NCBI GenBank assembly: GCA_030674185.1
Contig: CM060306.1
Location: 43,921,983 to 43,949,482, forward strand
Length of the DNA stretch: 27,500 nucleotides
DNA from: Monoplex corrugatus
Taxonomy: Eukaryota; Mollusca; Gastropoda; Littorinimorpha; Ranellidae
Reading direction: 5' to 3'
Shown: positions 1 to 9,642 of the stretch, piece by piece
How the letters are laid out: each line of letters begins with the position of its first letter
Position numbering within the stretch: the stretch's first letter is position 1
The notes under the pieces: generated by a model
What the model saw: only the letters and a program-made list of their open reading frames with translations
The model's database searches: none
Told to the model about the DNA's origin: nothing
Translations under genes and position numbers: made by a program

Positions 1-1553
1 TGATTCAGACTGCTCTGAAGGTTGCGTGTAGTATTGACAGAGACCAAGAGGATGGTGACAAGCAGCGCCATGTACAGCAAGTTACGTGTGTGACAGCCAC
101 TGGCCACAGTGGGCTGACCCATTTTTTTCCCTGAACTGAAAGATTCCAGATCCTGCGGAGGCTGTTCCCTGCCAGGCAAAAGTGAGGATGAAAATGCATT
201 GTTCCGCAGTGACATCATGGAGCCAAACTCCATATCTGCACGTACATAGGAGAGGGCCTTCTGGCAAGCATTACCCAAGTTGCTGACAGAATTGGCAGTG
301 AGATTCAAGAAGCTGCTTCGTTCATGGAGGTTGTTCATGGTGTTAGCACGCAGGTTGCTGATGGCCTGCACACGAAGACTGTCCATGGTAGTGGAACGAC
401 CCTGTTTGAGTAATTTGTAGTGATGCAAGCTGTCGGTACTCTGCAACCAGCTCCTCTCTTCCTCCAGGGGTTCTTCAAGAGGCTCCGTCAGGGGCTCATA
501 CACAGGCCCATCCAGAACCTGAACTGTGATGTCTACCACCTCCACTGGATGTTGCTCTGCCAGATGATTCACCAGGTTCTCCAGTGTGCTATTTTCTGCC
601 AGTGAAATGAATTCCTTGTCTTCACGATCCTCTTCTTCATCATCTTCTTTGTCTGCCATCATACCACTGTCCTCTTCCGGGATAGTGATGATCCAGTGCT
701 TGGTTTCATTACTCGTGTTCTCTGTGGACTTCTCTTCCAGTTTCTCACAGTCTGAGTCATCAGAAGACCAAGTTAACGTTTCTTTCTTGGAGTCTGTACT
801 GAAAGCTTCATTACTGTAGGAAACAGGAACGGATTCTTCAACAAAGTGATCGTCTGAATTGTCTGTATGGCTGTAATTATGAACGGAATCTTTAACAGGC
901 AGGAGAAAGGCGGCACTGTCAGCGCTAGTGACTGTGTCAGTATAGTCACTGTTCATGTACACGTCTGAGCAGTCTGAAGAATAGCCTTTGCTTTCAACCA
1001 AGCTGTCTACACTGTCAGCATGAGCGTCCTTCAGCAGTTTATTGTCCACAAAAAACGATTTATTTCCAGGAGCATTGTCCACTGTTACGTAACTGGAACT
1101 TTCTGCGACTGGCAAAACTTCAAAAGTTTTACCACCATCATTTGACAAGTCTGTGGACATCTCCTGAGATTCAAAACTTACAGCCGTGTTTATATCAGAA
1201 CTGAGGACAGTCGAGGGTATTGTGTCTATGGGGCCGAATGTTGTGAAAGAGTGGCAGTGGACAGTGGAGTACCGAGAGTTTGGGGAAAGGCTGGGATCAG
1301 TGGACAGGAAGGCATCAGAAGGACTTGGCACAAAGGCATCATGACTAGATGTGAGGTCATAGCCAGTCTCAGGGCAGGAGTCTGGGAACGAGTGGACCGT
1401 TGGGGAAGATGAACTGACATGGCAGGAGACTGGCTGCTGGGCCAGAGAAGTATGAGGTAACTGGTCCAGAGATGTGACAGAGTAGGCCTGGGAATAGCTT
1501 ACTGGTGGGGCAATTTCTGCCTGCCCTCCAGCGACATCTGTTAACTGCACCAT
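1..1553 (-). CDS. Partial coding exon of an unrecognised acidic, probably membrane-anchored protein
   Basis: I do not recognise this gene. The minus-strand frame from the ATG at 1553-1551 stays open for 517 codons to the left edge; with 3 stop codons in 64 the chance of that is near e^-25, so it is coding. The start is well chosen: A at -3 and G at +4, and an in-frame TGA lies at 1565-1563. Residues 1-295 are rich in Ser, Thr and Asp with no predicted fold visible. Residues 301-314 are an almost purely charged D/E/K cluster. Residues 324-347 read like a structured segment, followed by Pro-Leu-Glu repeats at 353-366 (EPLTEPLEEPLEEE). Residues 491-506 (LLYMALLVTILLVSV core) are hydrophobic enough for one membrane span. 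There is no N-terminal signal peptide, so the acidic part would face the cytosol or nucleus if the span is real. The stop codon, or a donor splice site, lies outside the window. No DNA-binding, kinase or protease motif was seen. Confidence 0.85.
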   Translation of the reverse strand, partial: MVQLTDVAGGQAEIAPPVSYSQAYSVTSLDQLPHTSLAQQPVSCHVSSSSPTVHSFPDSCPETGYDLTSSHDAFVPSPSDAFLSTDPSLSPNSRYSTVHCHSFTTFGPIDTIPSTVLSSDINTAVSFESQEMSTDLSNDGGKTFEVLPVAESSSYVTVDNAPGNKSFFVDNKLLKDAHADSVDSLVESKGYSSDCSDVYMNSDYTDTVTSADSAAFLLPVKDSVHNYSHTDNSDDHFVEESVPVSYSNEAFSTDSKKETLTWSSDDSDCEKLEEKSTENTSNETKHWIITIPEEDSGMMADKEDDEEEDREDKEFISLAENSTLENLVNHLAEQHPVEVVDITVQVLDGPVYEPLTEPLEEPLEEERSWLQSTDSLHHYKLLKQGRSTTMDSLRVQAISNLRANTMNNLHERSSFLNLTANSVSNLGNACQKALSYVRADMEFGSMMSLRNNAFSSSLLPGREQPPQDLESFSSGKKMGQPTVASGCHTRNLLYMALLVTILLVSVNTTRNLQSSLN

Positions 1554-1559
1554 GGTTCT

Positions 1560-1830
1560 GTTTCACGCTTATCTGAAAACACAACATTTCCAGTCTGTGG
1601 ATATTTGGAAACAACACTTCCATCTATGTTTACCTAAAAAGAAAAAAACAACAACAACACTTTCAAGCTAAGGCTATCTTAAAACACAACTTACAATTTA
1701 TGATTACCTGAAAATAACAGTTTCAGCCTATGGTTATCTGTAAACAACACTTTCAGTCTACGGTTATCTGAAAATAAAACTTTCAATCTATGGTTACCAG
1801 AAAACACAGCACTTCCAATCTAAACCTGTA
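1560..1830. repeat. Decayed ~30 bp minisatellite, about 8-9 units, upstream of the start codon
   Basis: Units read approximately TTTCAGTCTATGGTTATC followed by TGAAAACAACAC. The clearest copies lie between about 1720 and 1820; units near 1620-1670 carry CAA/A-rich insertions. Units differ by several substitutions, so the array is old. It directly abuts the coding exon and overlaps the candidate acceptor site. Confidence 0.75.
1566..1580 (-). other. Candidate 3' splice acceptor in the 5' leader of the minus-strand gene
   Basis: On the minus strand a GTTTTCAG motif ends at 1573, 20 bases before the ATG, which would make the coding exon start at 1572 with a short leader. The tract before it is only moderately pyrimidine-rich. 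The same TTTTCAGATAA-like string recurs in other units of the adjacent ~30 bp tandem repeat, so it may be a repeat feature rather than a used site. Confidence 0.3.
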
Positions 1831-2040
1831 CGATTCTATTTTAACATGGAAACCTGGACAGCCTCAATATGTAACAGAACATCAATTACCATTCAAAATC
1901 AGATCATTTTTACTGTTTGCTTATTCTGAACTGATAACTAAGATGGCATAAACAAAGAACGAAAATTACTGAACCTGCTAATTTCTCTGCTAACACTAGA
2001 AGCCAGAAGAACTCTTTTTTTATACAACTTATTGTAACTC
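1831..2040. other. AT-rich non-coding DNA, nothing recognised
   Basis: No long frame, RNA gene or repeat is visible here. It is probably intronic or upstream DNA of the minus-strand gene. Confidence 0.5.
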
Positions 2041-2195
2041 TTTCGTTGCCATGGGATCTTTTACAAGTGCCAAGTGCATGCTGTCAGCAAGACCTCTGTG
2101 TCGATTTTTCATCCGAAGGCTAGCACCCGAATTACTACTGAAGTGTAGTCGAAGAAGGGGAGGGGGGGGGGGGGGGCTGGGGAGGGGGGAATTCA
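2041..2195. mobile_element. Fragment of a dispersed SINE-like repeat ending in a G-run
   Basis: The block from TTTTACAAGTGCCAAGTGCA through CATCCGAAGGCTAGC to a purine/G-rich end resembles the segment at 10850-10915 (CATCC, GACTAGCA, TACTA, then GTGGAGGGAA and GGGGGG). It lacks the tRNA-like head kept by that copy. A G-homopolymer tract at about 2162-2175 has expanded at its end. The family resemblance to widespread gastropod repeats is from memory. Confidence 0.55.
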
Positions 2196-2592
2196 GTCAT
2201 GTCTCATTCATGATATATATATTTCAAGATTTCAAAAGAAAATCATTGTTCTATTGTGTTTATAGAACTGGTTACTGGTCTTAGTCTACTAGACTAGTAA
2301 TGATTAATCTAGACACACACATGAACACACACGTACAAAAGCATTGACCGACGTCCACAGCCCACTCTGATATCTGTGTGACATACATACACCAGACAGG
2401 GTTGCTTCACTGTCTGTATTGATCTGTCAGCTTTACGTTAACAGACCATCCAGGACATGAGATGACTAGGATCTCCAAAAATAAATCTGACTATACAGCA
2501 CTACACGTAATTCCCAACACAGAAATGTCTCCATGTATCACAAAATTCCCAGACAATCTAATCTAACGGCCCTGAGTCAAGTGAAAGTGCGT
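2196..2592. other. Non-coding interval, nothing recognised
   Basis: Ordinary AT-leaning sequence with short open frames only; no homology to other parts of the window was noticed. Confidence 0.5.
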
Positions 2593-2593
<1 letters not shown>

Positions 2594-2655
<62 letters not shown>

Positions 2656-2656
2656 G

Positions 2657-2732
<76 letters not shown>
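2594..2732. repeat. Compound (CA)n-(GA)n microsatellite
   Basis: About 30 CA dinucleotides (2594-2653), a GGGGGG joint, then about 36 GA dinucleotides with two interruptions. Short frames across it are low-complexity artefacts. Confidence 0.97.
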
Positions 2733-3314
2733 TCCTCTTATTGGTTTATGAATTCATGATTTCACTTTTGACTCCATGTCATGCATTTTGTAACAAATAT
2801 GCAGAAAATAAAAACAATAAATAGTGTGAAATGCTGACAACTAGCCTCAAACCACAATAAAAATGAATTGAATCAAGTTGATAAAACTTTAAACGGAATG
2901 CAACATGACCACTACCTATAATTTTGCCTATCTCTCGAAGATCGACGAAATAGTGCACAAATGAAATCAATTGCAAGAAAATGAAATAACCTGTAAAGAA
3001 TATAATTATCAACTAGTGATAACTTTACATTAACAATGGCACAGAACGAATGTGCTGGTAAAAGACCTGACCAACTGATCAACATCTCGCTACACTGACA
3101 GAATCTGCTGTTTGATGTTATGATTAGAGGCAAGCGTAGTTTCGTTTTGTGAAGTTGCTTAGTATAGACGCCACTTTCACATTTTAACAAGTTCTGAACA
3201 GTATTGGCTGTGTGCATTTAACAGTCATAATTGTCCTTACTGGACAAAGCCTATCTACTGATCCAAATGTGGTAAATGATCTGTTGAATACTGTAAATGT
3301 ATACACTGCATTCT
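2733..3314. other. Non-coding interval, nothing recognised
   Basis: AT-rich unique-looking sequence. Frames of up to about 100 codons exist on the minus strand but have no recognisable protein character. Confidence 0.5.
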
Positions 3315-3405
3315 TTGAGAGAGAGGGGGGAGGGAGGGGAAGAGACAGAGAATTTTATTTTTTTTTTTTTTTTTTTTTTTTTTGCGTTTTTTTTTGTTTT
3401 TTTTT
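3315..3405. repeat. GA/G-rich tract followed by poly-T
   Basis: GAGAGAGAGGGGGG-type purines run to about 3350, then T-runs of 26, 9 and 9 bases broken by GCG and G. On the minus strand this reads as an A-rich tail, but no element body was recognised next to it. Confidence 0.8.
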
Positions 3406-3847
3406 AGCTCTTAGAAAGAAAAATACTACACTCCATCTTTTTAAGCTTTCTGCTCTCTGCTCACGGCCTTTTACCTTGTGTTCATTTCAAGCTCAGTTTC
3501 ATTTAATTAATAAGCACTAATCCACAGGCCCACCATCCCTGAACACCTGAGAAATCAGGTAGGCCTACGTGTCATAAACGGTCATTCTGATTGAAAAGCA
3601 TGGTAGAATCAGACAGGCAAACCTTCTGAAGGGTTTCTGTGATACGTTAATTAATCGGACAGAAGTTTTACTCGGCACGGCCGCATCGGCTTTCCTTGCT
3701 TGTTTTAACCCCGTTACAAAACCGCCGAGCGAAATGAACACGAATGAGATTTCACTTTCGACTTTAGCTTGCACGAATGCGGACTTATGCTCTGCGAGAG
3801 CGAAATAAAAGGTCGAGCTCGTAGGGTCAAGGACGCAGAGCACACGC
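3406..3847. other. Unique interval with a CpG-rich part at 3635-3847
   Basis: The right half has frequent CpG (CTCGGCACGGCCGCATCGG, GCGAGAGCGAAA, GTCGAGCTCG). A 92-codon minus frame (3565-3843) spans it but shows no recognisable domain. It might be an upstream exon or regulatory DNA of the minus gene; nothing decides this. Confidence 0.3.
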
Positions 3848-4054
3848 AGTTCAGCAATTTGATTGATTGATTTGATTCAGTTTTACGTCAGCACCCACCT
3901 CAGGTGATATGGCCGACGGGGATAACCATCCCAGGAAAATGGGGGCAATGGGGGACTTATCTAATCCTATACTGACACCACCAGAACAACAATGATGCTA
4001 AGATGGGACAGTGAGAAGGCCAGATTTAATGTAGCGCACCCCGGAGTTCAGCAA
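3848..4054 (-). mobile_element. 5'-truncated tRNA-derived SINE with a 10 bp target-site duplication
   Basis: The element body is 3858-4044, flanked by identical AGTTCAGCAA copies at 3848-3857 and 4045-4054. It runs on the minus strand, with its 3' end a (CAAT)n tail (GATTGATTGATTTGATT on the plus strand). The body is homologous to the fuller copy at 12062-12338 (shared GTCAGCACCCACCTCAGGTG and TTATCTAATCCTA). Its 5' end breaks off at the position of the B box, so the Pol III promoter is lost. This is what LINE-driven target-primed insertion with incomplete copying leaves. Confidence 0.85.
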
Positions 4055-4555
4055 CGCCATAGTGATTCTATTTATAACGAGTTTATATCTAGGTCAAGGA
4101 GCAGCACGCTCCAGGGTCAAAAACAGGAGCTCTTCTCTCTGTTCTTGTAGTGATGTACCGTTAGTAGATCACAACATTCTCGCCTTCACTCTATTCTTAT
4201 CTCAGAACGTAAGGTCAGGGTCATAGGAACGGCCTATGTGTGTGGCGGAACAGGGAGAGCAGCTCTCCTACAAGAAAATGCCTATGTCAGAGGTCACCCT
4301 GTCATCACAAGACCATCGGGTCTACCCGTTTAGTGACACGAAAAGATCTATATCTGTTAGTGACAAGGAAATGTCGTCATAGCTCATATTATTTCCTGCT
4401 TGGCTAAGTCACGCGGTTAGCTGACAAGCTACCTGAGATAAATCGGTGAAATTTCCCACACGAAAATACAAAATAAAAGTAAAGAAACTGAACAGCGAAC
4501 TAAAAAGTTTTCCGTTTCAGCTTACAATAACGGTTTATCGGATAGAGTAAAATGA
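4055..4555. other. Non-coding interval, nothing recognised
   Basis: No convincing frame, RNA gene or repeat was found. Composition is ordinary for the window. Confidence 0.5.
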
Positions 4556-4558
4556 TTG

Positions 4559-4634
<76 letters not shown>
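4559..4634. repeat. (TG)n microsatellite
   Basis: Nearly uninterrupted TG, about 36 units. Confidence 0.97.
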
Positions 4635-4635
<1 letters not shown>

Positions 4636-4650
4636 CTTCCTGTTTCTGTC

Positions 4651-4955
4651 GATTCTTCTTCATTTTCCTCTTCTTCTTCTGCAGTAAGCTAATGGCAGAG
4701 CTCACAGACAAGAGAGTGAGCAAGAAAGAATCAATCAAAAGATCAAAGTACAAAGACAGAGAGAGAGAGAAGAAGAAGAAGAAGAAGAAGAAGAAGAAGA
4801 AGAAGAAGAGGAAAGAAAGAAAGAAAGAAAGAAAGAAAGAAAAATCACAAACGAGCGGGAGGGCAAATGATGGTGGAACACACGAAAAACAAGAGAAAAA
4901 AATCGAAAAAACATTAAGAAAAGTTTAAAGAAATCGAAGGGAACATTTTCAACAT
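4651..4955. repeat. Pyrimidine run, then an 87-base pure purine tract and A-rich DNA
   Basis: TTC-rich sequence at 4651-4681 is followed by normal DNA and then 4758-4844, where every base is A or G: GA, then about 16 GAA triplets, then GAAA units. The following 100 bases are A-rich. Apparent Lys/Glu- or Ser-rich frames here are artefacts of the repeats. Confidence 0.9.
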
Positions 4956-5037
4956 GGGTTTTTTTGTTGTTGTTGTTTGCTTTTGGTTTGTTTTTTTTTT
5001 GGTTTTTTTTGTTTGCTTTTTTTTTTGGGGGGGGGGG

Positions 5038-5286
5038 CATTTGAGCATTTGGATACAGGAGTGGGGTTTTACGTATATGTCATTTTGATCCCCATCATTA
5101 AAACAGAGGGGAGGGAGAGGAATGCGGGCGGGGGGGGGGGGGGGGTATATGCCAAGTATTTTCATGTTTCTATAAGCCATAGGACACTGGCATTACTTAC
5201 AGGATCTTTGACGTGCAGAGTCAGTATGATGTTCTGGGTGTGTCATCCTTAACGTGGGTCTAAGCACTATCAGGTCTACACACAGT
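5038..5286 (-). mobile_element. tRNA-SINE core and tail copy, head lost
   Basis: On the minus strand GCACGTCAAAGATCCTGTAA (about 5217-5198) and CCAGTGTCC match the plus-strand copy at 9838-9875 (GCACGTTAAAGATCCTGTAA). Further on come ACATGAAAATACTTGGCAT and a GGGGATCAAAATGAC... ACGTAAAACCCCACT segment, then a C-run and a T/G-rich tail (CAAA-type on the minus strand, 4955-5037). C/G homopolymers at 5127-5145 and 5027-5037 have expanded inside it. The expected tRNA head is replaced by the TG-rich microsatellite to the right. Confidence 0.7.
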
Positions 5287-5417
5287 CGTGTGCGCGCACG
5301 TGTATGTGTAAGGATGTGTACAGTGTGTGTGTGTGTGTGTGTTTGAATGTGTGTGTGTGTATGTGTGTGGGTGGGTGGGTGGCCGCGTGCGTGCATGTGT
5401 AAGGATGTGTACAGTGT

Positions 5418-5454
<37 letters not shown>

Positions 5455-5465
5455 CGCGCACGCGC
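5287..5465. repeat. (TG)n-rich microsatellite with a 91 bp internal duplication
   Basis: The string GTAAGGATGTGTACAGTGTG occurs at 5308 and again at 5399, each followed by TG runs. CpG/TG-mixed bases (GCGCGCACG) flank the array. Confidence 0.9.
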
Positions 5466-5576
5466 GGGCGCATGAGCATTTTCTATGCGCGTGCGTGAGC
5501 GAGTACAAGTAGAAATGTGGGTGTGCTGGCGTACTGAACAGTGGCGCCCATTGTACGAGGTCAAAATACCGAGCGG

Positions 5577-5601
5577 CACACACACATACACACACACACA
5601 C

Positions 5602-5639
<38 letters not shown>
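5577..5639. repeat. (CA)n-(GA)n microsatellite
   Basis: About 13 CA units, interrupted by TA, then about 17 GA units. Confidence 0.95.
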
Positions 5640-5641
<2 letters not shown>

Positions 5642-5907
5642 GAACTAGTTGAAACTGATGAAACACAAAGAAAGGAACCAGTTGCAGCCGGCTGAGGAAG
5701 GGTGTAGGCCTAGAACCTGACCGTGATGCCGCGTTCCGCTCGAGTAAATTTGTCCTCTCTGTCGGGTCGTCGGACGATTACGTTACATAGGCCGTTACTG
5801 TACAGCTTATCACATCAGGGCATAAGTAGACGCACGACCCATCCCGTTAAGTTCAGCGTGCTTCCGCGTGGTGCATATTATATCATCTCAAGTGTGTTTG
5901 CGTGTGG
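5640..5907. other. Unique interval, nothing recognised
   Basis: Somewhat CpG-rich (CCGCGTTCCGCTCGAG, GTCGGGTCGTCGGACG) but no domain-like frame. Confidence 0.4.
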
Positions 5908-5908
5908 G

Positions 5909-5944
<36 letters not shown>

Positions 5945-5970
5945 ATTCTCTCATCTCTGTCTGCGTGCTC

Positions 5971-6001
<31 letters not shown>

Positions 6002-6003
6002 GT
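5909..6003. repeat. (CT)n microsatellite
   Basis: Imperfect CT repeat with TTCT and GTCTG interruptions. Confidence 0.95.
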
Positions 6004-6099
6004 AGTACTGGTAAGGCCCTTAATGGTCGTTGGGGCTTTGATCAAAACGAATCAAATCAAATCTTTCTGAATTTTTATTCACACGCTGGTGCACATTGA

Positions 6100-6226
6100 C
6101 GTACACACACACATACACACACACACACACGTACACATACATTTGAATGTGTATACGCGTTTATGTAATTATATTGAAATACCTACTTGATTTTTTATGT
6201 TTTCGTTTAGGTTTTTTTGTTTTTTT

Positions 6227-6264
<38 letters not shown>

Positions 6265-6271
6265 TGTGTGT

Positions 6272-6305
<34 letters not shown>

Positions 6306-6362
6306 TGTGTTTTTATGTTTGTTTGTTCTGGAGGAGGTACACTTTTTTTTTTCTTTTTTTTT
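6100..6362. repeat. Short (CA)n, long (TG)n and poly-T tracts
   Basis: CA at 6102-6131, TG at about 6230-6314, and T-runs at 6342-6362 separated by AT-rich DNA. Confidence 0.93.
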
Positions 6363-6825
6363 TCATCTCAGTATAAGTAGATTAGCAATGGCAGATGTGT
6401 GTGCAGGCCTGTCTGCTAATGCCTATTGATTTGGAAAATAAAGATTCATTTTCGTTTCATTTCACTTTGTTCTGTGTTGTATGAAGACAACCTTTCAAAG
6501 GCAATATACAAATCAATATTACAATTAATGATACTAGTAGTAAGATGATGTGAAATTACATATAACTGCCATAATCAGTGCTTCGATGCTTTGCTGTCCA
6601 TCGTTCTCAATCTTACAATCCGGAGACGCAAGTGTGCATAACGCCCTCTCCCCACCTCACCTCTCTCTCATGCACACATACATATGGCAAACAAAAACAA
6701 AGCAAAACAAAGTGACAAAGAGACCAAGGCGGTTGTAAGAATCATGGTCGCATCATGTAACGGGTAAGTGGATACATGATAGGAGTGACAAACAAAATGT
6801 ATTTTTAGCTTCCAAGTAATTCATG
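6363..6825. other. Non-coding interval, nothing recognised
   Basis: AT-rich sequence with short frames only. Confidence 0.5.
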
Positions 6826-6829
6826 CAAA

Positions 6830-7110
6830 GAAATCAAATGACGAAAAGCCAGCTGCCACACACGCCCAGGCCACGCACTAACAACACGCGTGGGGTCACT
6901 CCTCCCATCAAGGCACCAGCAATATCCAGCCAGAACTGGTTAAAACTGGCGATGCAGCCACGTCCGCGGCAACCCGCGCCCGCCTGAACTGCCACTACCA
7001 CGAGCAACGCACACGGGCGGGCGGAAACGTGATCAGCTAGCACTGGATGCTCGGTTCCAGTTAAAACCGGATGGTCCGCGGCGACATCCTCCTTAGAATC
7101 GGTTGTAAGG
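6830..7110. other. CpG- and GC-rich block, possible promoter or 5' exon
   Basis: GC and CpG rise sharply over the AT-rich surroundings (CCACGTCCGCGGCAACCCGC, GGGCGGGCGGAAACG, GTCCGCGGCGACATCC). A 122-codon minus frame covers 6834-7202 and a TATATA-like string lies at 7110-7118. It is upstream of the minus-strand gene and could hold its promoter or a non-coding first exon, but no splice pairing can be shown. Confidence 0.3.
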
Positions 7111-7640
7111 AGTCGTATATATTCCTTAGAAACAGTCCTTCTTCCCCAGATACATTGCACAACACCCACACAGTCGTTTGATAAGCTATACTGAAAAATC
7201 ACACTACGTCTGCAGATGTAAACAAAGGGAGTGAATATTGTCGTCTGCTACTGGACATGCACAACAAACCTATATCGATCAGCACTATGAGAGAAAATTT
7301 TATTTATGGTGCATACGAAAGATCCGACAGACTAAGGTGATCATTTTCTTTGCACTGTACAGTTTCCTTATGGTGGTGAAGACAAATAATCATGTGCAAG
7401 TGACCAAACAATCGACTGCGCAAAAATGACGTAACCACGCGCACGCTGTCCTACTTTCATATTCAGACAAGTGCACTTGTATTCAAACATAATCACCTCC
7501 TCATCGATGTTTCTGATAGTTTCATCTTCATATAGTTGATCAGAACGAGTGTCGTCTACAGTATGTGTTCACTGTTATACATCCCCACAACAATGAAAGC
7601 TTCTATTGTTTACAAGAGATGATCAGAATCATCTGAGTAC
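7111..7640. other. Non-coding interval, nothing recognised
   Basis: AT-leaning DNA; a 63-codon plus frame at 7238-7429 has no recognisable features. Confidence 0.5.
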
Positions 7641-8331
7641 TGACGCTAATGAAAATCGCCACTTACCTCTGCTCAATGTCAGTTTCTCGTAACCAGGAAA
7701 ATGTAATTCTTGGTGGAAATATGAGGGTAATCGGCGCAACAACGAAAATTCAGCTTTCTCGCGCGGAGCTATACAGCATTTGGCAAGATTTGGTCTTCGC
7801 AACCATTTTTATTTTCAGTTCCACAAAGGAGATGAGCTCGGTCCACGCTTTCGGGGAGGCCAGTACGCGATCGAAACCCCCGCCAGTACAGCTGTTCGTC
7901 AAACCATTCAGTCCGTACATCCCTACAACACAAAATGGACTAACCCGGACAGGACATGCGCCTGCGCGACTGGGAGCCAATGAAACGCTTGAAATACGTC
8001 AACACCGCGCGTGTGGCGTCTTAGAAACGGCGAACGTGCACCCACGAAACTTCAGGAACCCCCCTGCATCACTCGACTTGCATCAAGTGACCCGAGTATT
8101 TTTGCCTGGTTTTACCACGATAGAATTATCACGAACACATTTACTAACTGCCATGAGTGTCAAAGGGAAAATACGTTTATAGAAGATCAGGACAATTACG
8201 TCTATAATGACTGTATCAATGATCATATAAGTTGGAGCGGATATAAAATACATCGCCACAGTGTAACCCGACAGAGACAGACAAACGTAGCCACGAGTCA
8301 TACAGCGGTGACTTTCACAGGCTAAAAATTA
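7641..8331. other. Partly CpG-rich interval with overlapping frames on both strands
   Basis: A 177-codon plus frame (7649-8182), a 104-codon plus frame and minus frames overlap here. CpG is frequent at 7730-8090 (TTCTCGCGCGGAGC, GCGCCTGCGCGACTGGGAG). None of the predicted proteins shows a domain or signal, so I treat them as chance frames in GC-richer DNA. Confidence 0.3.
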
Positions 8332-8333
8332 GA

Positions 8334-8367
8334 CCACACACACACACACACAGGCATTCAGACACAC

Positions 8368-8428
<61 letters not shown>

Positions 8429-8454
8429 GCACGCACGCACGCACGCACGCACAC
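8334..8454. repeat. (CA)n microsatellite ending in CGCA units
   Basis: CA repeats with interruptions, then about six (CGCA) tetramers. Confidence 0.96.
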
Positions 8455-8491
8455 ACGATGCCGTCTAACAATTCAGATTTTTAACACCAAG

Positions 8492-8493
<2 letters not shown>

Positions 8494-8585
<92 letters not shown>
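8494..8585. repeat. (CT)n microsatellite
   Basis: About 45 CT units with two TTCT interruptions. Confidence 0.96.
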
Positions 8586-8589
<4 letters not shown>

Positions 8590-9244
8590 GTATAGAACTC
8601 AGAGAACAATACATCGTTTAGAAAACAATACATAAGGAAAACATACCGAAACAAACCATCGCTTTTTAAACTGTACGCTACTTGCCTCTCGTGGATACTG
8701 CGAAGTAGACATCACGTCAGTCATAATTCGTTGGGTTTATTACGTCATGAGGATTTTTGATAACCGCAACATATGGCACAACGACGTGATTTAAATTGTT
8801 ATATTTGAGATGCATTTGTTTTATTTACTTGCTCTCCAACATGAACTGTATGAAAAACGATAATTCACGCTCCATTGATAATGGACCAGTGGTCTTATCA
8901 ATAAACCGTTGAGTGTTCTTTGCGTTCTCTCTGTCTGTATTTATAATACAGTCAGTTGTGTTGGTGATAATGTATCCTGTGGCCGAAAAAGAAAGAAAGA
9001 ACGGGAGGGGGGGGGGGGCGGGGAGGACCTAACTTTCAGAAACAGATTGAGTATGACCAGGATTTTTTTTTATGGAGGAAAACGCTTCTGAGCAGTGAGA
9101 AGCTGATTTTTTTTAAACCATACAAGCCACCTAAGACAATCTTTGCTGTTAGTCTACTTCGTGATTACTCTTGCGGAGGGTAAAGACTGGAGATTTTCAC
9201 ATCTCCAGGTAGGTATGTTTGTATAATCTCATATGTTAGATAGG
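8586..9244. other. Non-coding interval with a short G-run
   Basis: No gene or repeat recognised apart from the G-rich stretch at about 9006-9022. Confidence 0.5.
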
Positions 9245-9342
9245 AATACGCTAAGACTCTGACCTGCGTAAGAATAAGAATGAAGAGAAGAAATACGCGT
9301 AAGAGCTCTGACCTGCGTAAGAATAAGAATGAAGAGAAGAAG
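9245..9342. repeat. Recent 49 bp tandem duplication
   Basis: CTCTGACCTGCGTAAGAATA at 9257 recurs at 9306 and the match continues through AGAATGAAGAGAAGAA. The two units differ at only a few bases, so the duplication is young relative to other repeats here. Confidence 0.85.
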
Positions 9343-9640
9343 CTCACACGACATTATCGCAGAGATGGAAGAGATTTAGTAGGTAGTAAGAAATTCTGGG
9401 GAGAGTCAGACAGCAGAAGGTCTTCAGAGGAGAAACCGCCGTCAAACAAGTGTTCCGGCCCTTAACTCCTGACACTCTAAGGGGACCGGGCCTCATCCAG
9501 GTCCTGATGAGTCCTAGATGCTCTTCTGCTGTCCCCCTTTTTAATTTTTAAAAAAAAAATCTTTATCATCGTTGTTGGTAATATAATTATTGTTATCATT
9601 GTTTTCTGTTGATATTATTAACATCATTTTTACAGACTTT
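9343..9640. other. Unassigned interval with an A-run
   Basis: GC-richer sequence (about 9420-9535) ends in CCCCCTTTTTAATTTTTAAA and an A-run near 9549. This looks like the 3' end of a retroelement, but no coding domain was recognised upstream. Confidence 0.3.
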
Positions 9641-9642
9641 TT

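Noticed and set aside
420..819. Two plus-strand frames (420-605 and 586-819)
   Set aside because: They lie antisense to the 517-codon coding exon and are shadows of it.
1226..1623. Minus-strand frames at 1226-1420 and 1369-1623
   Set aside because: They are out of frame with the longer reading frame starting at 1553 and overlap it fully or mostly.
7649..8182. 177-codon plus-strand frame as a possible gene
   Set aside because: No domain, signal or composition typical of a protein, and equally good frames overlap on the other strand; it lies in a locally GC-richer patch.
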